Below are positions 45,343 through 53,804 of a stretch of DNA of 64,000 nucleotides, piece after piece; the first letter of the stretch is position 1, and each line of letters begins with the position of its first letter. Below the pieces are notes generated by a model. The model ran no database searches and was not told where the DNA came from. It saw only the letters and a list, made by a program, of their open reading frames with translations. This stretch comes from Neobacillus niacini (GTDB taxonomy: Bacteria; Bacillota; Bacilli; Bacillales; Cytobacillaceae): positions 496,001 to 560,000 of the forward strand of contig NZ_JAMBOB010000003.1 in the NCBI RefSeq assembly GCF_023715415.1, read 5' to 3'. The position numbers and the translations under genes are program-made.

Positions 45343-45402
45343 AAAAACACTCCTCTATTTCCAGTTAAATGGGTATAGAAATACTTAGAAAATATATATA
45401 CA

Positions 45403-45415
45403 ATTATACTATAAT
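45403..45415. promoter_or_regulatory. Overlapping divergent -10 elements between drmA and the UvrD genes
   Basis: A 13-base near-palindrome ATTATACTATAAT gives TATAAT on the plus strand (45410-45415) and TATAAT on the minus strand (45408-45403). The -35 matches are weak on both sides, which suggests an activator or competition between polymerases. Confidence 0.5.
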
Positions 45416-45479
45416 ATTTATACAGTTATTTACAAAACAAGTTCGGGGGTCATTAATTATTTATACCTTTACTGAAAAA

Positions 45480-47303
45480 ATGAACACTGCCCAACTAACA
45501 GCGATTGAAGCACAACCCGGGAACTTTCTAATTCATGCCGGAGCGGGAACAGGTAAAACGACTACCATTTCTGCAAGAGTTCTTTATCTTCAGTTGGAAA
45601 TGGGAATCAGCCCAAATAAAATCAAAGGAATTTCCTTTTCAAATACTGCAAAAAATTCATTAAATGAAAAAATTAAGGAAATGATAAAAAAAGAAGGCGA
45701 AGGCAGCGAGATTGAAATCAGTACCTTTCACAGTTTTGCCTTTAAGATTTTACTCTTAGCGATTAAAGAAGGCCAACATTGGCGTAAACATGTACCATCT
45801 ATTGTATCTAATGCAATGGATATTTTTTATGAGGCGAATAAGAAACAGATAAATTACGAAGATTGTGCTAAATTCTACCAGGCGATTTCCTTTTTGAAAC
45901 AAGGTAAAACACCTGACAATAAAATTTATTATTCTTCCAAAGAATGCCACAATAGCGGGCATTTTCTCATTAAGGGTATAACCGGAGAGGATGTTTATTT
46001 ACCTGTTACCCTAATCAAAAAGTATTGGGCTAATTTCGAAAAACACATTAAAAGAGTAAATAAAATTGATTTTCCTAGTTTAATAACGGAAGCAATTGAG
46101 ATACTTTCTAATACAAAATCACCAGTTTATCAATATTTGATAGACTCCATTGATTATTTAATCGTCGACGAGTATCAGGATAGTTCTGTAGCTCAAGAGG
46201 AATTAATATTATTATTAGCAAAATCAAAAAAGTTATTCTTAAATGTGGTTGGAGACAGCAGACAAACGATTTATAGTTTTAATGGATCTACAATTAATAA
46301 TGTTCTATTATTTAAAGAAAAGATGGATAACATAGGTTTACCCGTTTTAGAGACCATTGATTTGGAAAATAACTATCGTTCAGAGCAGCCAATACTAGAC
46401 CTAGCAAATCATATTGTCAATCAATCTAGATTATATCAATCTAATTTAATGGCAAATGGGAAGAATTTCGAAAATGATAATGTTGTTCTTGTTCATACGG
46501 CACGCTACGAATTAGCAGCGAATTATGTGTTGAATGAAATTAAACAGCTCATTGCTGATGGTATTCATCCAAAAGATATTGCGGTGCTAGTGAGGAAAAA
46601 TAGTGAACATTCCCCTCATGGAACCTATATTGCTAGTTTATTAGAAAATGAAGGGATTCCATATCAACATACCATTAAAATCTCTGAATCTACGGTGGAA
46701 TTATATGAAAAAGCGTTAGATATATGTTCTTATTATATGGACATGTCGATTGAAGAAATCATTACGCTCGTTAGTCAGGATGTTTCCTTAGTCGAGATAA
46801 AATCTCAGCGTACAAAAATCATTGATATCCTCATTGAACTTCGAAATGAACAATGTGAAAATGGATATAAAGCGACCATTCAACTAAGTGAGAAATTAGA
46901 CTACCCAGAAACGGAAAATGATGATAGTAATCATGTTTTTATCAATACCGTTCATAGTGCGAAAGGCTTAGAATTCCCTTATGTATTTGTTTTATTCTTA
47001 GGTGATCGTTCTTTTCCGCATGGAAAGTATCCTGATCTTGAAGAAGAACGGAGACTGCTGCATGTAGCCATCACCAGGGCAATGAAACGTGTTTATGTAC
47101 TTGGGCAGCCAGGAGTCCGCAATTATTCGTTTTGGAATGAATGTAAGCAGACAAAAGCGAAGCAAATAGAATATCTAACGGAAAAAAAAGAAGTCACTGT
47201 GACTGCCAACGCTCACCTCTCGGATGAATACAGAAGTATTCGAGAATCGATGGAAAAGGACGAACAGGAAGAAATAAATTTTGACGATATGTGGGATGAT
47301 TAA
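45480..47303 (+). CDS. UvrD/PcrA-like SF1 helicase, partner of the DISARM-like locus
   Basis: From ATG 45480 the protein has 607 residues and starts MNTAQLTAIEAQPGN, as SF1A helicases do. Motifs are Walker A IHAGAGTGKTTT, motif II LIVDEYQDSS, motif III VVGDSRQTIYSF, motif IV NNYRSEQP, motif V NTVHSAKGLEF and motif VI LLHVAITRAMKRV. The start is uncertain: the frame runs back to 45369, but that extension covers the -10 region, and the only purine-rich site (GGGGG at 45445-45449) would serve a rare ATT near 45456. It is six to fifteen bases from the next helicase gene and divergent from drmA. Confidence 0.85.
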   Translation: MNTAQLTAIEAQPGNFLIHAGAGTGKTTTISARVLYLQLEMGISPNKIKGISFSNTAKNSLNEKIKEMIKKEGEGSEIEISTFHSFAFKILLLAIKEGQHWRKHVPSIVSNAMDIFYEANKKQINYEDCAKFYQAISFLKQGKTPDNKIYYSSKECHNSGHFLIKGITGEDVYLPVTLIKKYWANFEKHIKRVNKIDFPSLITEAIEILSNTKSPVYQYLIDSIDYLIVDEYQDSSVAQEELILLLAKSKKLFLNVVGDSRQTIYSFNGSTINNVLLFKEKMDNIGLPVLETIDLENNYRSEQPILDLANHIVNQSRLYQSNLMANGKNFENDNVVLVHTARYELAANYVLNEIKQLIADGIHPKDIAVLVRKNSEHSPHGTYIASLLENEGIPYQHTIKISESTVELYEKALDICSYYMDMSIEEIITLVSQDVSLVEIKSQRTKIIDILIELRNEQCENGYKATIQLSEKLDYPETENDDSNHVFINTVHSAKGLEFPYVFVLFLGDRSFPHGKYPDLEEERRLLHVAITRAMKRVYVLGQPGVRNYSFWNECKQTKAKQIEYLTEKKEVTVTANAHLSDEYRSIRESMEKDEQEEINFDDMWDD

Positions 47304-47318
47304 GGGGGAGTGGAATTT

Positions 47319-48752
47319 TTGAAAACAAAAAATAATAAGATATCCATCACAGATATACAAAAAAAATGTATCGAATTTCAACCAAAAGGTTCCCTATTAG
47401 TAAATGGGATTCCCGGAAGCGGAAAAACAACGATACTGATTGAACGTGCTCGTTATTTACAGCAAAAGAAAATGGAAAAAAACATATTGTTACTCGCATA
47501 CAATCGTTCCATGACTTCTTATCTACAACAGCTTGCCACTAAGTCTGGTATCAACGATTTAGAAGTGGATACCTTTCATTCCTGGGGGATGAATATCCTT
47601 CGTTCGATTAATTATCCACGAACGTATGTACTACCAACTGAAGATAAATTTGGGACAGTGAGATTTGCACGAAATATTGTCAGAAAGCAAAACAGTAAAT
47701 CGTTCAGTCTTCCAAAATTTGAAACTGATAGAAATGAAATCTCTTTCTTATCTCAAGAAATTGACTGGATGAAAGGATTAAATATCAATACAGTAGAAAA
47801 ATATTATGAAACTTCCCGCTCAGGTCGAGGTTCTGATATACGCGTGACAAAAAAGAATAAAAAGTGGATATTTGAAGTGTTTAGTAAATTCAATGCACTT
47901 TTATATTCCAACAGACAAATCGATTTTCCAGACGTAGCCATCATCTTATATGAAAAAGCAAAGGAAATCCCGAAAGAATTGTTACCAGATCATGTTTTAA
48001 TTGATGAAGCGCAGGATTTATCGGCCATGCAACTAATCGTGTTAGCAGAATTTGCTCAAAAAAGCTTAACCATAGGAGCAGACAAAGCACAGCAAATTTA
48101 TAAAAACCGCTTTTCGTGGAAGAATTTAGGAATCGATATTCGTGGTACACGGACAAAGGTATTAGGTCAAACCTTCCGTTCTACCAAAGAAATCGTTCAA
48201 CTTGCGAACAGATTCCAACAGCAGGACGAAATCCTGGTAAAAGATGATGAATATATCGAACCAACTTTACCAAATAGATCTGGTCCAAAACCAACGGTCA
48301 TCCTTTCTAAGACCTATGGGGAAGAAATTGAGAAGGTTATTAAAAAAGTCAAAAGTATTCGAGCAAATGATAAAAATGCTACTATAGGAATCATTTGTGT
48401 GAAAAATGATAAAATCGATGCTTTTGTGGAAGCGCTGAATGAACAAGGTATCCCGAATGTGATTGTCAATGAATTGGGTGCTGACTTAATGTCACCTGGT
48501 GTGAAATTAACCACCTACTTCTCTGCTAAAGGTCTTGAATTCGACCATGTCTTTGTAACGAACCTTCGAAAAAACGCAATGCCAAAATTGAAGGTATTCC
48601 CTGGCGAAGAAGAAAAAGAAGTCTTATCAACCGAGCGAAAAAAATTCTATGTGGCCATGACACGCGCAAAATTATCACTAACCATCACAGGTGTCAATCC
48701 ACTCTCAGAATTTATTGATTCACTGGATAAACGTCTGTATAAACTCGAATAA
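47319..48752 (+). CDS. Compact UvrD-like SF1 helicase
   Basis: The 477-residue protein has Walker A NGIPGSGKTTILIERA, motif II HVLIDEAQDLS, motif III IGADKAQQIYKN, motif IV GQTFRSTKEI, motif V TYFSAKGLEFDHVFV and motif VI FYVAMTRAKLSL. Accessory subdomains are reduced, as in GajB-like or NERD-linked helicases. TTG 47319 is preferred since GGGGGAG lies eight bases upstream, while GTG 47310 touches that site. It forms an operon with the preceding UvrD-like gene and ends at a bidirectional terminator. Confidence 0.85.
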   Translation: MKTKNNKISITDIQKKCIEFQPKGSLLVNGIPGSGKTTILIERARYLQQKKMEKNILLLAYNRSMTSYLQQLATKSGINDLEVDTFHSWGMNILRSINYPRTYVLPTEDKFGTVRFARNIVRKQNSKSFSLPKFETDRNEISFLSQEIDWMKGLNINTVEKYYETSRSGRGSDIRVTKKNKKWIFEVFSKFNALLYSNRQIDFPDVAIILYEKAKEIPKELLPDHVLIDEAQDLSAMQLIVLAEFAQKSLTIGADKAQQIYKNRFSWKNLGIDIRGTRTKVLGQTFRSTKEIVQLANRFQQQDEILVKDDEYIEPTLPNRSGPKPTVILSKTYGEEIEKVIKKVKSIRANDKNATIGIICVKNDKIDAFVEALNEQGIPNVIVNELGADLMSPGVKLTTYFSAKGLEFDHVFVTNLRKNAMPKLKVFPGEEEKEVLSTERKKFYVAMTRAKLSLTITGVNPLSEFIDSLDKRLYKLE

Positions 48753-48766
48753 TTATCGAAAAAAAA

Positions 48767-48816
48767 AAATAGATCTTAACCGATGTCCCAAGCATTGGCT
48801 AGGATCTATTTTATTC
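48767..48816. terminator. Bidirectional terminator between convergent genes
   Basis: AAATAGATC...GATCTATTT stem extended by AACC/GGCT pairs, A-rich on the left and T-rich on the right; it separates the UvrD operon from the second STAND gene. Confidence 0.65.
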
Positions 48817-48862
48817 TTATTTGATAAAAATTAAACTAATATAGGAGTTAATGTCAGATGCT

Positions 48863-51800
48863 TCAATAATATTTAAGCATATTTTTAATATAGGCGTTAA
48901 ACTTTTCTACTGTCATTTTTCCCTTTTCGACACGTTGCTTCCAGTTTTCAATATCCATACAATCATCATCATCAGTAATTAATTGCAACCAATCTCCAAT
49001 GTTATGGTAGCCATATTCTACTTTTGCTATTTGCATCTTTTCCAAATTTAAGACATCGCTAATTTTATTTATGATATAACTCTTCTTCTCCTCATCCTTC
49101 GTCGAAAAATAATATATATAAATGGAATAGGCATATAATATTTTTGCTAACTGCTTCTTATCATGTATATTCTCTGGAATCATTCGTAATGAATTCTCGG
49201 AAATAAAAGAAATTGATTCTGATGTAACTATTTCATTAGAATTGCCCTGTTTATTTTTAGAAACTTGTGTTTGATTTTTTATTTTTAAGTTGTTGTATTC
49301 CTCAATCATGGTTTTCATAATCGTCTCTTCTGCAATAGGAACAAGGGAATATAATATTTCTAATCCTTTTTCATGGTTACCTTGTGCCTTTAGGGCAAAA
49401 GCAACTTTTTTATAACCTTCCAATTGATCCTCTGACAATTCTAGTTGTTGACACAAATTAAGAGCTTCCTCAATTTCCCCATTTTTCGTTAACTCCTCAG
49501 CCATTCCATGATAAGCGATGGTGCGATAAATATTATCATTGATTTTCTCACATAGGATCATCGAATCTGATAATTTACCTTGCTTTACCATTTCAATCGC
49601 CACGTAACCATAAGCTCTATTTTTAAATCTGCTTCCATTGACAAATGAATGTCTTAATGAAACCAACTTAGTTTCAATCCAATCAATGGCCTGATCAAAA
49701 TTACCTTGATGTGCCATCACAGTTGATACATTAACTGCTTCTCCCATTAATATCCCATCCGATTGTTCTTCTGCTTGCATCATGGTCATTTCAACGTTAG
49801 AGTGTTTCAATCCTAATTCAATTAATTTATAAACTGCATCGAAGAATCCATATTTATTAAGCTCTTCAATATATTTTGTTATAAAAAATGCTTTCAAGAA
49901 TTGGCTTTCAAAACTACCGAAATCTTCTTGTATGACTGAAGCAATCACTCTATTAATTAATTTACCAGACATCTCAATTTGATTTGTGTCTCTTAGCGCG
50001 GCTGCGACCTGGCAAAAAAGAGGAAGAGTAACTTCATCATTTTCAATTAGATAATTAAATGCCTCTTCATATTTTCCCGAGTTATATAGTTGCAATGCAA
50101 TCGTTGCATTGGGAATCAAATCATGCATTTCATCTTCAAAAATAGATTTATTAGTTATGTTCTTTTCATAGATTTTAAGGATTAAGGGATAATTTTCTTG
50201 TATGGACAATAAATTAATAATTTCCTCCGTTCTATCTTCAAACAATTTATTATTTATGATAAGATTGGCAGCTAATTCAACATAATAATGGTCTTCCTTA
50301 TCATTTGTAAAATCAACCCGACTTTTACGAATAATGGAAAGAAGGATATCCTCATAGAAATTGGTTTTATATTCCTCTAAAATACGGTTTTGACTCCACT
50401 CTGTAAAATCATTATCCCTTGTTTCATGCGCTAATTTAAGAAGTCTAATGGCTTCGGTATGTTGATGATGGTTCCATAATTTCAAACTAAGCTCTAGATA
50501 TGTAACAAAACGGTCCATTGTTGAACTGACTTTTTCAGCGAGAGCAAAATCTTTCGTATATATATTAAAATCAAAATTGCTATCATAATGCACATCTGAT
50601 TGATTATTATTTCTTTCTTCTATTAAATCCTGCACAGAATTGAAATCAATTTCTTGAAGTAATGTCTTAATATCATGATTTAATTTTTTATTAGTAATTT
50701 CAGCAATAAATTGTTCTACTTGCGATCGATTTTTACTTACCAAGTGTTTCATACTTAGTAAATGATAGATGGTATTATGTGTACAAGAATCAAAGTAACC
50801 AAGAAAAGACTTGACCTCCTCTAATTCCATAAGTAAAGTGATACCTTTTGATTGCTTAAAGAGACCAAATGGTAAGTTTTGTTTTCCATTGAATCCATTT
50901 TCAAAATTTGCTCTCTTCACAATTGGTGAAATATCGACCCCAAGATTATGTAGACGCAAGAGAATGTCAACCATAAAATAAAACGGAGAAGTTTCAGCCC
51001 AATTCAATATTTTACTATTATTCACCATATGGTTATCAAAATGGCGGACGATCAAATCTATATGATTTTTTTTGAGTGTACCATCCAGGTCTGTATATAC
51101 CATATAAGAAAGAAGTGCAATGTATAAATTAAACTGTTCATTGTCATTTAATGCTGTTCCATGTTCTAACAACATTTGAAGAATTTCAATATTATGATTC
51201 ATTTTAAATAAATGCAAATTCTCTTCGGTACTATATGTTACTTGAAAATGGAGCTTAGCTACATCCACTCCATACTCCAATAAGCGTTTGTTATCATTTT
51301 CAACAAGTGCTTGATTTAATGCAAATTGGTAAAGGTTAAATGTATGTTCATATTGTCGTGTTCTTCTGACTTGCATACTAATAAAATCCTGATTTTCAGC
51401 AAGTTCAAATAATTGTTCATACTCATTTAAATGAACTAAATGCTTTGCATAATGTTTTAAGGGATAACTGCTTATTTGTGAGTCATACTGAAGATATAAG
51501 TGCCAATCCTTACAAAAAGAAACAAGGATTCTTTCACTTTTCACCACCATGGGATTACTTTTTTGATACAAGTACTCTCTAAAACTTTCATGAAAAAGTT
51601 GATAATGATTGGGTAACACATCATTTTCTGTTAGAACTTCCTGTAAAGACGAAAGAACCTGATCTGCAGTAAAACTATCTATTTTCAATATTAATTCTAA
51701 ATGTGAAGATGATAAACTCTCCTCTGCTACTGCAAATAAATATAAAGCAGCGAATAATTCGTTTACATTCTTCATTTCTCCAAAACGCTTTAAAATAAGA

Positions 51801-53545
51801 TGATAGAAATCCTCTATACTTTCCGGTAAAAAGGAGAAGTCATCAGTGTAGTAATCCTTCTTCATTAACGAATCACAGAAAAGCTTTAAATACAAAGGGT
51901 TCCCCTTAGATCGCTGATAGATTTTATTGACAAAATCATCTTGGATTTCATATTTATTCATGATTTCATAAAGCATAGAGCGAATATCTTCCAAAGTAAG
52001 TCCTTTAATTTCTAATTTTGTTTTGTGTTCAATAGGTAAACTAAGATAGAATTGTTCACTAGTCTTTGTTAAACGTGAGGCGTAAATTATAATGATATTT
52101 TTATAAACTTCTGCAGGAAGATAGGAAAATAGACCATTCTCAGTCCCTTCATCTAATCCATCAATAAAGATAATTAACCTTTTAGGTAATTCTTCTTGAG
52201 AAAATAACAACAATCGTTGATGTAACAAGTTTCTTTTCTCATCAAGAGTTACTCCCATAGGAATAGGGGTAGGCGATATTTTTTCTAATGTTTGATTCAA
52301 AAAATCTAATAAATATGTAGCTTGGGAACTTATTGTTTGTCTTTCAATAAAGTATTTAATGATATAAATGTCTTTACGATAATTCTTTAATGCATTTGCA
52401 ATAATAGAGGATTTACCAATTCCCGGTGATCCGTGTAAGAAGTAAAAACCATTTTGATTATTTTCGATATAGGATTGAATCTGTTGTAATTCATTTTTCC
52501 TTCCTTTAAAATTGTCGGTTAATTCTAGGATTTTCTCCTTGAACTCATTGGTAGACTTATGCCTCCAATCCTCAATATTTATGATAGATAAAAAATCTGG
52601 ATAGATGTCTTTATCTCTGATATGAATGGCATGAGGATAATTTAAATAAGAAACTGTGTTCTTGATTTTTAAATCATTAAAAAACATTAACGAAGATACA
52701 TTAGTTTCTTGAAGGTCCTTGTATATCATTATTGGAAAAAGGTTTAACAAATCTCCTTCTTGATTAATAAGATAAGGTGTATATTCTTCTATTTTCCGAT
52801 AGTCAATCTGATTTCTAATGTATTCAGTTAAAAAAGAATTTTCATTATTATCTAATGTTACTTCAACGTATTGATCATTTTCTCTTCTAAATACACAAAT
52901 TGTGGTACGTTGCAGCCACTCAGCCTCAAGCCAATTATTTAATATAGGCAGCAGCTCTTCTATATCCTTCCTACAGATATTGTCATGAGGAGTTGCCCCA
53001 TGTGCATATTTATTTCTTGTATTGATAACTTTACTGATATCATCATTATCCCACTGATAAAAGTAAGCATTAAATCCTTTAAAGAAGTACTTATTGAATA
53101 CATCGAGAGATGAATTTATTATTAATGGAGTGATTTTTTTTGACAGCCATTTAAGTGAAGAACGATTATATGTATAAAAATCCCCATCTTTTGTATAGGC
53201 ACAAGTAAACATTTCTTTTTGTTCTTTTCGATTTATTAAATGAAGTATTTGTCTAAACTCATGTTCAGATAGATAGTTAAACATAATATCGTTATGAATC
53301 TTTCGACTAAATTCATGCCAAATCCCTAAAGAAGGTATCTTTAAACCTAAGGATAAAGATCCTTTTATATCATCTGAAATATGATTAATATGGAAATAAT
53401 TCGCTATTAATTTTGCTGTATGAGTTTTTATGATTGTTTCAAAAGCATCTATGAGTCTATGGATTCTCCTAAACGGCTGGTCTTCCTCTTCAAAAAGGTC
53501 TAATACTTTATTAATTTGAGGGTGCTGTGTTCTCAGTAATTCCAT
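48863..53545 (-). CDS. HEPN-like/STAND NTPase with helical repeats (complete)
   Basis: This 1560-residue protein is a complete paralogue of the gene at the window start. An Rx4H motif RNKYAHG (R177, H182) in a helical N-terminal domain marks an HEPN-like RNase candidate. The linker FKGRKNELQQI leads to a STAND NTPase with Walker A GSPGIGKS (372-379) and Walker B LIIFIDGLDEG (457-467). From ~750 on, helical TPR-like repeats fill the protein (IEEALNLCQQLELSEDQLEG; GNHEKGLEILYSLVPIAEET). The start ATG has AAAGGAG upstream. Avs-type STAND proteins use such repeats to bind phage proteins and then trigger the N-terminal effector; that is the likely model here. Confidence 0.85.
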   Translation of the reverse strand: MELLRTQHPQINKVLDLFEEEDQPFRRIHRLIDAFETIIKTHTAKLIANYFHINHISDDIKGSLSLGLKIPSLGIWHEFSRKIHNDIMFNYLSEHEFRQILHLINRKEQKEMFTCAYTKDGDFYTYNRSSLKWLSKKITPLIINSSLDVFNKYFFKGFNAYFYQWDNDDISKVINTRNKYAHGATPHDNICRKDIEELLPILNNWLEAEWLQRTTICVFRRENDQYVEVTLDNNENSFLTEYIRNQIDYRKIEEYTPYLINQEGDLLNLFPIMIYKDLQETNVSSLMFFNDLKIKNTVSYLNYPHAIHIRDKDIYPDFLSIINIEDWRHKSTNEFKEKILELTDNFKGRKNELQQIQSYIENNQNGFYFLHGSPGIGKSSIIANALKNYRKDIYIIKYFIERQTISSQATYLLDFLNQTLEKISPTPIPMGVTLDEKRNLLHQRLLLFSQEELPKRLIIFIDGLDEGTENGLFSYLPAEVYKNIIIIYASRLTKTSEQFYLSLPIEHKTKLEIKGLTLEDIRSMLYEIMNKYEIQDDFVNKIYQRSKGNPLYLKLFCDSLMKKDYYTDDFSFLPESIEDFYHLILKRFGEMKNVNELFAALYLFAVAEESLSSSHLELILKIDSFTADQVLSSLQEVLTENDVLPNHYQLFHESFREYLYQKSNPMVVKSERILVSFCKDWHLYLQYDSQISSYPLKHYAKHLVHLNEYEQLFELAENQDFISMQVRRTRQYEHTFNLYQFALNQALVENDNKRLLEYGVDVAKLHFQVTYSTEENLHLFKMNHNIEILQMLLEHGTALNDNEQFNLYIALLSYMVYTDLDGTLKKNHIDLIVRHFDNHMVNNSKILNWAETSPFYFMVDILLRLHNLGVDISPIVKRANFENGFNGKQNLPFGLFKQSKGITLLMELEEVKSFLGYFDSCTHNTIYHLLSMKHLVSKNRSQVEQFIAEITNKKLNHDIKTLLQEIDFNSVQDLIEERNNNQSDVHYDSNFDFNIYTKDFALAEKVSSTMDRFVTYLELSLKLWNHHQHTEAIRLLKLAHETRDNDFTEWSQNRILEEYKTNFYEDILLSIIRKSRVDFTNDKEDHYYVELAANLIINNKLFEDRTEEIINLLSIQENYPLILKIYEKNITNKSIFEDEMHDLIPNATIALQLYNSGKYEEAFNYLIENDEVTLPLFCQVAAALRDTNQIEMSGKLINRVIASVIQEDFGSFESQFLKAFFITKYIEELNKYGFFDAVYKLIELGLKHSNVEMTMMQAEEQSDGILMGEAVNVSTVMAHQGNFDQAIDWIETKLVSLRHSFVNGSRFKNRAYGYVAIEMVKQGKLSDSMILCEKINDNIYRTIAYHGMAEELTKNGEIEEALNLCQQLELSEDQLEGYKKVAFALKAQGNHEKGLEILYSLVPIAEETIMKTMIEEYNNLKIKNQTQVSKNKQGNSNEIVTSESISFISENSLRMIPENIHDKKQLAKILYAYSIYIYYFSTKDEEKKSYIINKISDVLNLEKMQIAKVEYGYHNIGDWLQLITDDDDCMDIENWKQRVEKGKMTVEKFNAYIKNMLKYY

Positions 53546-53583
53546 ACAATTTCTCCTTTACTAAAAATTACATTCTTCCATCT

Positions 53584-53604
53584 ATTTACATTATATATGT
53601 AAAT
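53584..53604. promoter_or_regulatory. Palindrome at the start site of the STAND gene
   Basis: ATTTACAT/ATGTAAAT with a 5-base spacer lies immediately downstream of the -10 element, over the expected transcription start, where a repressor would block transcription. Confidence 0.5.
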
Positions 53605-53611
53605 TATACCA
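53603..53611 (-). promoter_or_regulatory. Extended -10 promoter of the second STAND gene
   Basis: Minus strand TGGTATAAT matches the extended -10 TGnTATAAT exactly. The -35 region is poor, which is normal for this promoter class. Confidence 0.6.
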
Positions 53612-53688
53612 TGTTCATAGTGGATTTCCGACCTAGTAAAGTAATGAAAATAACCTGTATTTTTATCATAAGAGCCCATAAATATGCT

Positions 53689-53718
53689 AATGCCCTCAAT
53701 ATAACGATTGAGGGCATT
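53689..53718. terminator. Terminator-like hairpin
   Basis: AATGCCCTCAAT/ATTGAGGGCATT 12-bp perfect stem with 6-base loop; downstream of the SANT-repeat gene; only short T-tracts. Confidence 0.6.
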
Positions 53719-53804
53719 TAAATATCATATAATTTTAACTATATACTTTTATAGAAGGTAACGATTCTCTCTAACAATAAATTGCATCACTTCCAATTAA
53801 TTTT

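Noticed and set aside
45369..45479. N-terminal extension of the first UvrD-like gene to ATG 45369
   Set aside because: The extension covers the -10 elements of both divergent promoters, is AT-rich, and lies before the normal N-terminus of SF1 helicases.
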